Source: Calditrichota bacterium (GTDB lineage Bacteria > Calditrichota > Calditrichia > Calditrichales > J004). Taken from it: DNA of 64,000 bases. Made by a program: the position numbers and the translations under genes. The notes beneath the pieces were generated by a model. The model had not been told where the DNA came from, did no database searches, and saw only the letters and a list, made by a program, of their open reading frames with translations. Where the stretch lies: positions 496,001 to 560,000 of the forward strand of contig JABFGF010000002.1 of the NCBI GenBank assembly GCA_013112635.1. Reading direction: 5' to 3'. Shown one piece after another: positions 35,931 through 43,757 of the stretch; position 1 is the first letter of the stretch, and each line of letters begins with the position of its first letter.

Positions 35931-36719
35931 ATGAAGGTCATTAAATTTCAAATCATAGTATTACTGCTAAGTTTTACATTTCCACTTTTTTTAGTGGCGC
36001 AAACCAAACCCAGCGGTCTTGAGATAATTCAAAATGTTTACGACAGGCCCGAAGGGAATAATATGCAATCTGAGTTGACTATGACCCTTATTAACTCTCG
36101 CCGAGAACAACGGGTTCGGGAAATCAAGCAATTCAGCAAAGAGTTTAATAAGGTTGAAAAGAAAATTATGTTTTTTATGGCCCCTGCTGATGTTCGTAAC
36201 ACTTCATTTATGAACTGGAGTTATGACGAAAAAGGCAGAGATGATGATCAGTGGATTTACCTGCCTGCATTAAAAAAAACCAAACGAATTTCTAGTGACA
36301 GTAAAAGTGATAATTTTATGGGGTCGGACTTCACTTATGATGATTTAGGTGACCGCCACCCTACAGATGATACACATAAAATTTTGCGTGAAGAAAAATT
36401 TAATGATCAAGATTGTTATGTCGTAGAAAGTTTGCCTAAGGATGAGGAATACATGTATTCCAAAACAATTTCCTGGATTATCAAAGACAAATGGATCGGT
36501 CTGAAAAAAGAATTTTATGATGAAGATGAAGAGTTTTTGAAAACACTCACTGTAAAAAAGTACGAAAAAATTAATGGATTCTGGATTATTACAGAATCAG
36601 AAATGAAGAATCACCAAAAGAACCATACAACAAATATGAAACTGCAAAACATTACAATTGATGGTGGAATTGCGGATAATAAATTTACAGAGCGGATGAT
36701 GAAAAGAGGTTTAAAATGA
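35931..36719 (+). CDS. Outer-membrane lipoprotein-sorting (LolA-like) protein
   Basis: 262 residues from the ATG at 35931, behind GGAGA; an upstream in-frame extension overlapping the exporter gene is rejected. Signal peptide (1-24, 'PLFLVAQ'). The half-barrel fold is indicated by 'EMTL..'-type strands: 'QSELTMTLINSRREQRVREI', 'KKIMFFMAPADVRNTSFMNW', 'DQWIYLPALKKTKRISSDSK' and 'DFTYDDLGDRHPTDD'. These are hallmarks of the 'outer membrane lipoprotein-sorting protein' family found beside RND exporters. It probably shuttles a lipid through the periplasm. Its stop overlaps an ATG of the downstream frame (ATGA). Confidence 0.85.
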   Translation: MKVIKFQIIVLLLSFTFPLFLVAQTKPSGLEIIQNVYDRPEGNNMQSELTMTLINSRREQRVREIKQFSKEFNKVEKKIMFFMAPADVRNTSFMNWSYDEKGRDDDQWIYLPALKKTKRISSDSKSDNFMGSDFTYDDLGDRHPTDDTHKILREEKFNDQDCYVVESLPKDEEYMYSKTISWIIKDKWIGLKKEFYDEDEEFLKTLTVKKYEKINGFWIITESEMKNHQKNHTTNMKLQNITIDGGIADNKFTERMMKRGLK

Positions 36720-36739
36720 AAAAAGCCTTTTTCTCAGAT

Positions 36740-36819
36740 TTGCGTCATATTGAACTCAAGCGAAGCATCCCCATCAAAAATGGAGATTCTTCTCTTCACT
36801 GCGTTTTGTTTAGAATGAA
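36740..36819. repeat. Interspersed imperfect palindrome inserted between two genes
   Basis: The two ends are imperfect inverted copies: TCATATTGAACTCAAGCGAAG (left) and the complement of TTCACTGCGTTTTGTTTAGAATGA (right), around a short spacer. It resembles the 'GAGATTCTTCGCTTCACTGCG...AGAATGA' repeats common in Bacteroidota-related genomes. It separates the LolA-like stop from the barrel start and supplies the ATG of the next gene. Confidence 0.55.
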
Positions 36820-38053
36820 GAACAGGATCAATGTTTTATTTGTTGCAATAGTTTTGATACTTTCTACGGCTTTATCAGCCCAATCACTCAGTTTCAATGG
36901 ATATGTCCGTAACTACACCGGTGTACTAACCAGCGGTGACAACGAGTATTCAATACTGCAAAATACATTTAACCTTAATGTTGAACATAGCAAGGATATG
37001 GTTTCGTTTAAGGCAAACCCATTTCTTTATTATTATACGGATAGTGAACTTGAACTAGGTTTGCGTGAAGTATACATGGATATCTTTTTTGATTCCATAG
37101 ATTTGCGTATTGGAAAGCAACAAATCATATGGGGAAAAGCAGATGGTGTGTTTATAACTGACATAATATCACCAAAAGATTTACGTGAATTCCTTCTACC
37201 CGATTTTGATGAGATTCGAACAGGTGTTACAGCAGTAAAGGCAAATTATTATAACGGCGATAATACTCTGGAGTTTGTCTGGCTGCCGTCATTTACACCA
37301 ACGGCCATGCCGGAAGAAGGTTCGCTTTGGTTTCCACAACTTGATTTTCCAATCCAGCCGGAGTTTGATAATTCCAAGCGTAATGTTGAAGCCTCCCTGC
37401 AAAATAGTGAAATTTTTGCAAAATATTCTGCTCTAACTTCGTTTGCGGATTTTGAAATAATGGCCGGTTATGCCTGGGATGATGATCCAACCATGCATAT
37501 AACAAAAACAATTGATCCGCAAACAATGCAACTAACTGGATTAACTGTTTTTCCACAACATCACAGATTGACAATTGCCGGTGGTAGTTTCAGCACCACA
37601 GTTTCCGGGGTTGTTCTCCGTGGTGAAGGTGCTTTTTATAGTGGTAAATATTTTAATACAGCCGATCCGGCGATCCATGATGCCGTGGTACAAAAAGATT
37701 ACATCCATTACCTAATTGGTATGGACTATTCGCTATGGGATATAAACATAAGCGGGCAGTTTATACAACAGGCTATTTTAGATTATGACAAGCTAATCGA
37801 CCAGGATGAGTTTGAAAATACTATGACATTCCTGGCACGGCGTGATTTTCTAAGAGAAACCCTTACTTTTGAATTATTCACGTATGTCGGATTAAATAAT
37901 AATGATGCCCTAATCCGGCCACGTTTGCTTTATGATTTGTCCGATGGTTTTGAAGTCCAGTTTGGCGCCAATATTTTTACTGGAGATGAAGGGAGCTTTG
38001 GACAATACGATCAGAATGATATGATTTATACAAAATTTAAATACAGTTTTTAA
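36815..38053 (+). CDS. Outer-membrane beta-barrel protein, DUF1302-like
   Basis: About 412 residues from the ATG at 36815, where the signal peptide starts ('NRINVLFVAIVLILSTALSA'). A longer frame from 36716 would add 33 residues encoded by a repeat. The mature barrel has alternating strands, 'LRIGKQQIIWGKADGVFITD' and 'PKDLREFLLPDFDEIRTGV', close to the DUF1302 family, and ends in Phe ('IYTKFKYSF'). DUF1302 barrels occur with RND exporters and LolA-like proteins, exactly as here, so it is the likely outer-membrane exit of that system. Confidence 0.75.
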   Translation: MKNRINVLFVAIVLILSTALSAQSLSFNGYVRNYTGVLTSGDNEYSILQNTFNLNVEHSKDMVSFKANPFLYYYTDSELELGLREVYMDIFFDSIDLRIGKQQIIWGKADGVFITDIISPKDLREFLLPDFDEIRTGVTAVKANYYNGDNTLEFVWLPSFTPTAMPEEGSLWFPQLDFPIQPEFDNSKRNVEASLQNSEIFAKYSALTSFADFEIMAGYAWDDDPTMHITKTIDPQTMQLTGLTVFPQHHRLTIAGGSFSTTVSGVVLRGEGAFYSGKYFNTADPAIHDAVVQKDYIHYLIGMDYSLWDINISGQFIQQAILDYDKLIDQDEFENTMTFLARRDFLRETLTFELFTYVGLNNNDALIRPRLLYDLSDGFEVQFGANIFTGDEGSFGQYDQNDMIYTKFKYSF

Positions 38054-38066
38054 AAGGAAACTACTG

Positions 38067-38438
38067 ATGAAAAATATAATAGTTAAGCTTGCTGCAATCG
38101 TTGCATTTATTTTAGGTTTGTTAGCCGTAATTATGGGAACACGTGTTCTATCAGGATCGCTTGTTCAGGATTATAATGTTTTAATGTGGTTAGTTAAGTA
38201 TAATGTTTCAATGGGGGCTCTGTCTATATTTGCCGGGTATCTGATTATGAAAGAGAAGGCAAAAGCACTATTGGTTTCAGGGATTATAACAGTTGGACAC
38301 ATTAGTGTGCTAATTTCCCTGTTAACAATTTTTAGCTCTGTTGTTGCAGATCAAAGTGTAAAAGCAATGGTTTTCAGATCTATGGTTTGGGTCGTAATAT
38401 TTTTGGTTGTAAGAAAATATAGGGCAAGCTCAGCATAA
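38067..38438 (+). CDS. Small 4-TM membrane protein
   Basis: 123 residues with four hydrophobic helices (~5-27, 45-62, 68-92, 99-117) and short loops; no recognised motif. It starts 13 bases after the barrel gene with AAAGGA upstream, so it is probably the last gene of the TetR-RND operon. An accessory membrane subunit is possible but unproven. Confidence 0.6.
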   Translation: MKNIIVKLAAIVAFILGLLAVIMGTRVLSGSLVQDYNVLMWLVKYNVSMGALSIFAGYLIMKEKAKALLVSGIITVGHISVLISLLTIFSSVVADQSVKAMVFRSMVWVVIFLVVRKYRASSA

Positions 38439-38491
38439 AAAATTAATCAAAATTGAAGCATCTGTAATTTTTAGCAGGGTCTGTTTTACAC

Positions 38492-40534
38492 TTATTTATC
38501 AATCCGGATTGGAAGTTTAATTACGAATGCGCTTCCTTTTCCGGGCTCACTGTTCACAGATATAATTCCCCCATGTTCATAAACAATCCTTTGAACAATA
38601 CTCAAGCCAATTCCGGTTCCCCTTGCCTTGGTTGTAAAATAGAGATTAAATATATTATTTCGTTCACTTTCAGTCATTCCCTTGCCATCATCTTGTATTA
38701 TTATTTCCAAAGTTTTTTTATCAAGAGGATTAACACTTAACAATATTTTCCCGCTTTTTTCTACGGCCTCAATAGCGTTTTGGATAATATTTATGAGCAC
38801 TTGTTTAATTTGACGGTTATCCCAATAAACCTCGCCATGCCAATTAATATCAATGTTTAATTTAATATTTTGTACTTCTGCAGCTGATTTATATTGCAAG
38901 CCAACTTGATTGATTAAATCAGTAACAGGAAACAATGAAGGCTGAATCGGTTCAGGCCTGGAAAAGCGTAAAAAATCCTGAACTGTCTCATTAATTCTTT
39001 TCACTTCATTATACACCAATCCGGCCAACTCATGATATTCCCTTTTATCCGAAACAGGTTCAAAATCTTTGTCCAATTGTTGAACAATTGTACCTATCGT
39101 ATTTAATGGGTTTCTTATTTCATGGGCTACTCCGGAGGCCAATTCTCCCATCGCTGTAAGTCTCTCATTACGATGCATTTGTGCTTCCATCAGTTTTTCC
39201 TGGGTCAAATCGCGGATTACAAGAATAATATTGTGCAGATTTTTGTCAGCAATTTCATTTTTAGAAATGAGAAGATATTTTTTTTCTCCATCTATGTCGC
39301 ATTCAAAATGGCGAATAGATGAGGGCATTGAAAAAAGATCATCACAAACGGGAGAATCCAACAGAAATTTTAGCGATTTACCGGAGATGTCCGCTTCATT
39401 CTTGTTAAACAGTTTTTTTGCTGCGGAATTGAATACAGTGATACCTTCCTCTTCATGGGCTACAATAATGGCATCACTCACATTTTGAATAATGTTTCCA
39501 GAGTAAGTTTCTACAATATCATAGTTCTGACGAAGCAAATCGTACTTTTGGCGGGTAAAAAAGATGGTCAGAAATATTGTGCCAAGAACAATGAGAAATA
39601 TTGTAATTACAATAATGCGCCTGAAGACCCTGCTGTTTATTGCCTGAATCGGTTCCATTGATAGACCCACTCTGAATAAACCAACCACCTTTTCATGATG
39701 GACAAAAGGATGGGCTGCTTCAAAAACCTGGACTGTATCAATATTTATCTGACGGGTATCAAAAATAGAATCCGACAGGATTGTGCTTAAAAAAGGTGAG
39801 TCATTTATAGGCTTAAGTTGGTTAACCGAGCCTGCCGCAGCCAAAATATGATTCGAGTCCTGCAACGCAAGGTAAATAATGGATGGGCTTTCTGATACTT
39901 TACGGAGCAAAACACCAAATCCGATATTTTTCCGAAAATCCAATATTTCAGCAGCATTTACATTTAAAACAATTGCCGATCTATTTTTTGCAGCGATAGC
40001 AATTGCATAACGAATTTCATCATCCTCATAACGCGCCTGTCTGAGGCCAAAAATCAAAGTGTCCTCTTCACCGGTAAATATTGGTCTTAAAACATCTTTT
40101 GGTGAGAAATTCTGCTTAGCATTAAAATGGCTCTGTTCATGACTATAAAATATTTTTTGCCCTTTGTTATTAAAAATATTCACCCGATAAATATTATTTT
40201 TTTTGCTCAGTTGCCGGAGAACAGAATTATTTATTATCCCTTTTTCAAACATTTCCTTTATTAATACAGCATTATTTAGCAGCCTGTTTCGATAACTTAG
40301 CTCAAGCTCTTCATTGGCTAATAGTGAATTTGTAGATGCAACAATTATTGATTCCAATAAAGAATGAGCCTGCTCACGCATTAATGCCAATTGTTCAGAT
40401 TTGCTTTGATTCAGCTCAATAAATGCGCTCGTAATCATCAAAATAGCAAGGACGAGGAAGATAACTATCAGATTGCCGGCGCGGCTCCAAAAACCTCTTT
40501 CTTTTCTATTTTCAAAACTCAGTTTCATTTTCAT
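38492..40534 (-). CDS. Membrane sensor histidine kinase with PAS domain (NtrB-like)
   Basis: About 680 residues (ATG at 40534 preferred over TTG at 40558; no strong ribosome-binding site at either). TM1 at ~18-40, a periplasmic sensor loop (~45-290), TM2 ~295-318, PAS domain (~335-440), HisKA with His in 'MGELASGVAHEIRNPLNTIG', and an ATPase domain with the N box 'INIIQNAIEAV', 'DDGKGM' and 'GTGIGLSIVQRIV'. The kinase type pairs with NtrC-like regulators. No response regulator is adjacent: the regulator at 28066 is a candidate partner. The gene is alone on its strand. Confidence 0.9.
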   Translation of the reverse strand: MKMKLSFENRKERGFWSRAGNLIVIFLVLAILMITSAFIELNQSKSEQLALMREQAHSLLESIIVASTNSLLANEELELSYRNRLLNNAVLIKEMFEKGIINNSVLRQLSKKNNIYRVNIFNNKGQKIFYSHEQSHFNAKQNFSPKDVLRPIFTGEEDTLIFGLRQARYEDDEIRYAIAIAAKNRSAIVLNVNAAEILDFRKNIGFGVLLRKVSESPSIIYLALQDSNHILAAAGSVNQLKPINDSPFLSTILSDSIFDTRQINIDTVQVFEAAHPFVHHEKVVGLFRVGLSMEPIQAINSRVFRRIIVITIFLIVLGTIFLTIFFTRQKYDLLRQNYDIVETYSGNIIQNVSDAIIVAHEEEGITVFNSAAKKLFNKNEADISGKSLKFLLDSPVCDDLFSMPSSIRHFECDIDGEKKYLLISKNEIADKNLHNIILVIRDLTQEKLMEAQMHRNERLTAMGELASGVAHEIRNPLNTIGTIVQQLDKDFEPVSDKREYHELAGLVYNEVKRINETVQDFLRFSRPEPIQPSLFPVTDLINQVGLQYKSAAEVQNIKLNIDINWHGEVYWDNRQIKQVLINIIQNAIEAVEKSGKILLSVNPLDKKTLEIIIQDDGKGMTESERNNIFNLYFTTKARGTGIGLSIVQRIVYEHGGIISVNSEPGKGSAFVIKLPIRIDK

Positions 40535-40849
40535 ACGACTATTATTGAGATTTATCAAAGTGCAATAAATAATTTTCAGAAATGATCGGCAGCAAAATCA
40601 ATGAATAATAAGTATTAGCCTTAAACTAAACTTAATAAGTTCTTCTACACATTTCCATATACAAGAACTGCCCTTAATGAGATTTGACAGTATCCTTAAA
40701 TAGTATGATGAAAGGTACACCAAATTATTTCATAGAACTATTTTAATTAGCATCCTTTTTTGAAAGAATAAGAAAGTTGATAATCCAAATAAGGTGTAGA
40801 ATGTAAATATTTTAATAAAACGTTGCTATACCGTTACATGAAACAAAAA

Positions 40850-41020
40850 AAGCCCTTGCTAAATTTTATATTAACAAGGGCTTAAGGCGGTCCGGATGAG
40901 ACTTCCCGAAATTTATCGGGACCAGAAATAAAAAAGGGAAGCCTTTTTTTGACTTCCCTTTAAAATTCACGCGGGGTGGACGACGGTCTCGCCGAACTTT
41001 ATTGATTGACAGGTTTTAAG
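40850..41020 (-). repeat. Tandem terminator/tRNA-3'-end-like repeats (copies 2 and 3)
   Basis: Two units in the same orientation. Unit at 40850-40920: hairpin AAGCCCTTG/CAAGGGCTT, then GCGGTCCGGATGAGACT (40887-40903), which matches the tRNA-Asp 3' end complement (51153-51169) at 16 of 17 positions, then CCCGAAATTTATCGGG. Unit at 40934-41010: hairpin AAGGGAAG/CTTCCCTT, then GGTGGACGACGGTCTCGCCG, resembling a second tRNA-like end, and a TTATTGATTGACAGGTTT stretch shared with copies 1 and 4. They lie after the lipoprotein gene and terminate it. No gene was found in 40535-41086. Confidence 0.65.
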
Positions 41021-41086
41021 TTATTGAGAAACCCCAGATATAGATTATTCTTTTATTAATAATTGAGTAAATCGGATTACTGCTCT

Positions 41087-41896
41087 TTAGTCTATGTCAA
41101 ATAACCCTCTTGGTACAATCTGATATCCATTGTCAGCAGGATTATCCTCGGTAAACTGATTAACAACACCCGTCAAATTAAACCAACCATTTGGCGAAGA
41201 GCTTCCGTCGATATCAGTTTGTTCATCTATAAAAACTTTTGCAATATTTCCACGAGAATCAACTACTCTAATAAGCCCATAGTAACCTTCATTAGGGAAT
41301 TGGTCACCTTCTACTAACCTTACTTTTTCCAACATTACCAATTGTCCCTCAATTCGTTCCCCGACCTGGTCCGCCAGTTGTGCAGCACGGATTTTTCTGG
41401 GTTTTTTGATCGTTCTTTTACCAATAATTTGAAGATCACCATCATATTCGAGACGAATAATAGTACCTCCCTTCCAATGTACAACCCTACCCTTTAAAAC
41501 AACTTCATCACCCATATTCAGGACCGGTGCTTCTGTAAGATTAGGATAATATTCTGGATGCGGAAAAGCAAAAAGCTGGATGCCCGCTGAGTAGCCTTGG
41601 ATAAAATGGTGAACAGCGCCGCTATTCGGATCCCACAAATTGGGTGTTGAAATCACCCCTTTAATCGTTACAAAATTATCGGCTAAGTCAGGAACGTAAT
41701 CACGCTGAATATCAATTCTTGCCTTTGCAATTGGAATTATAGAGTAAGAACCCCTCTTCTCGATTGACAATATTGACCTTTCCTCAGCACCCTGGTTTTC
41801 AACCTCGTTCGGTAACTCGTTTTCGCAGCCGATAAAGAACAGAGTTGCAACCGAAAAGAGTAAAATTGCCTTGTGGTATACTTTGTTTATTTGCAT
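41087..41896 (-). CDS. OB-fold lipoprotein
   Basis: 269 residues. Lipoprotein signal 'VATLFFIGC'. Two beta-barrel-like parts follow: 'NFVTIKGVISTPNLWDP...GDEVVLKGRVVHWKGG' (~65-160) and 'GERIEGQLVMLEKVRLVEGD...VFIDEQTDID' (~175-260). They resemble tandem OB-fold/DUF5689-like modules found in Bacteroidota nucleases and surface proteins, but no catalytic domain is attached. It has a sigma-54-like promoter at 41972-41988, and the gene directly upstream encodes a sigma-54 activator. The ligand is not known. Confidence 0.65.
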   Translation of the reverse strand: MQINKVYHKAILLFSVATLFFIGCENELPNEVENQGAEERSILSIEKRGSYSIIPIAKARIDIQRDYVPDLADNFVTIKGVISTPNLWDPNSGAVHHFIQGYSAGIQLFAFPHPEYYPNLTEAPVLNMGDEVVLKGRVVHWKGGTIIRLEYDGDLQIIGKRTIKKPRKIRAAQLADQVGERIEGQLVMLEKVRLVEGDQFPNEGYYGLIRVVDSRGNIAKVFIDEQTDIDGSSSPNGWFNLTGVVNQFTEDNPADNGYQIVPRGLFDID

Positions 41897-41971
41897 AATA
41901 CTTCCCTCCTAAAATTGTTTGAAGTTTCACCAAGCGGCTTAATACCGCATAGTAACATTGTCACCCATTTA

Positions 41972-41988
41972 AGCGAAAACAATGCCAA
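41972..41988 (-). promoter_or_regulatory. Sigma-54-like promoter of the OB-fold lipoprotein gene
   Basis: TTGGCAT-TGTTT-TCGCT on the minus strand keeps the GG-N10-GC spacing of -24/-12 promoters. It lies 76 bases before the ATG at 41896 and downstream of a sigma-54 activator gene. Confidence 0.6.
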
Positions 41989-42192
41989 AAAAAGGGAAAG
42001 TAAGCTACAAACGACCCTAAACTATGTAATTTCAATAGTTTAAAGAATAAAAATTTAAGACTATATTTTTAAGATTAAACAAAAAAACCTCGCAAAAAAT
42101 TGAGCGATTTTTTTGGAGTGTTGTTTTTATTGAATTTATGCTCGCAAAAAATTTGTGGATTTAAGATAGGGATGAGGAACTAATTATGGCGA

Positions 42193-43722
42193 TTAATCTG
42201 TGTTACGTGAAATACCCAGCTTACCCATTTTATAACGTAAGGTCTGTTCAGACGTTTTCAGAATTCGTGCGGTTTTCGATTGATTCCAATTGTTCGCAAT
42301 AAGAGCGTCGTGGATTAACTGCTTCTCATATTCAGAAAGGCTTTCGTTTAATGGCCTTATGAATTTATGTGAAGGCATTATTGATACATATTCTTTCATT
42401 TCTTTTTTTAGGTCATCTGGTAGCAGACTACTTTTAATTATAGCTTCTTTTTGACTGGCTAAAGCAACAAGCCGCTCTACAAAATTTTCCAGTTCACGAA
42501 TATTGCCAGCCCAATGACGTGCCTGCATAAAATCATAAATCTCCTCATGAAATAACTCGATCTTTTTGTTTTGCTGCATAGCAAACTTTTCAAGAAAATG
42601 ATTTGCCAGAATGGGGATATCAACCTGGCGTTCATCCAAAGACGGCATCTGAACAGGATAAACGTGTAAACGGTAAAACAAGTCTTCGCGAAATTGCTGT
42701 TCATTTACTAATTTTCTCAATGACTTGCTACTGGCTGAAATTATCCGGACATCAGTAATGCGAGGTTTATTACTACCCAACGGCCGAATTTCTCCTGATT
42801 GTAAAACCCTCATCAATTTCGTTTGCATATCCAACGGCAGGTTAGCAATCTCATCCATAAAAAGTGTACCCCGATTGGCCTCTTCAAACAAACCTCTTCG
42901 ATCTGTTACAGCTCCACTGAAGGCCCCCTTCACATGACCGAACAACTCACTTTCTATCAAATTTTCCGGGATTGCCCCGCAATCAATTGCAACAAATGGT
43001 TGGTCCACTCTACCGCTAAATTGATGAATGGCCCTGGCCACCATTTCTTTTCCGGTACCACTTTGTCCTTCTAATATAACTCGAACATCACAACTTGCTG
43101 CTGATTCAATCGCCTTAAGCAAATCAACAAAATTTTTACTTTTGCCAATCATGCCTACTGCTTCATATTTTGATAATAGCGTTTTTTGTGGTATTGGAGA
43201 TTTAAAATACTCTTTTACATTTTGCGCATTACGTAAAAATGGTGCCACTACCACAGCTAGTTTTTCAAGGTATTCAAGAGATAAGTTCAGGTTGTTCGCT
43301 TTGCCGCCTATATTAAAAACCAACAAAGTCCCGAAAAGAATATTTTCGATCAGCAAAGGAACACCTAAGACCGATTCAAAGGTATTATCTTTGAAGAGCT
43401 TTTTTGAAAATCGGTTGTCGGTTTTAATGTTTTCACTTTTAAATGATTGCTTATTCTTAATTATCCAGCCGCTGATATGGGTTTGTAGTCCGTTAAATTC
43501 TGGTTGATTCCCTTCTGCGGGTTCTTTAAAAATAGTTTTAACTGTCTGCCGTGTTCTGGGATTTATCATCATCAGGATAGAATTTTGAGCCCCCAGTAAA
43601 CTGGATGTTTTTTGAGATACCAGCCTTAATATTTCTTGGTAATCGTTTTGCTGGCCAAGTATCGAAGCCAGTTCAAAAATTCTTTCCAATTTTTGTTTAT
43701 CTTGTTCTATCGTTTTATTCAT
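42193..43722 (-). CDS. Sigma-54-dependent Fis-family regulator with GAF domain
   Basis: 509 residues. GAF domain (~15-165), AAA+ domain (~190-420) with Walker A 'GQSGTGKE', 'GAFSGA' in place of GAFTGA, and 'RGTLFMDEIANLPLDMQTKL', then a Fis-type helix-turn-helix (~465-505, 'NQSKTARILKTSEQTLRYKM'). There is no receiver domain, so a small ligand or another protein controls it. It precedes the OB-fold lipoprotein gene, whose sigma-54-like promoter it probably activates, and lies 35 bases downstream of the Ser/Thr kinase gene, a possible input. Confidence 0.9.
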   Translation of the reverse strand: MNKTIEQDKQKLERIFELASILGQQNDYQEILRLVSQKTSSLLGAQNSILMMINPRTRQTVKTIFKEPAEGNQPEFNGLQTHISGWIIKNKQSFKSENIKTDNRFSKKLFKDNTFESVLGVPLLIENILFGTLLVFNIGGKANNLNLSLEYLEKLAVVVAPFLRNAQNVKEYFKSPIPQKTLLSKYEAVGMIGKSKNFVDLLKAIESAASCDVRVILEGQSGTGKEMVARAIHQFSGRVDQPFVAIDCGAIPENLIESELFGHVKGAFSGAVTDRRGLFEEANRGTLFMDEIANLPLDMQTKLMRVLQSGEIRPLGSNKPRITDVRIISASSKSLRKLVNEQQFREDLFYRLHVYPVQMPSLDERQVDIPILANHFLEKFAMQQNKKIELFHEEIYDFMQARHWAGNIRELENFVERLVALASQKEAIIKSSLLPDDLKKEMKEYVSIMPSHKFIRPLNESLSEYEKQLIHDALIANNWNQSKTARILKTSEQTLRYKMGKLGISRNTD

Positions 43723-43757
43723 AATATATTTTTTTAGCTATTTTATTTAAAGGAAAC

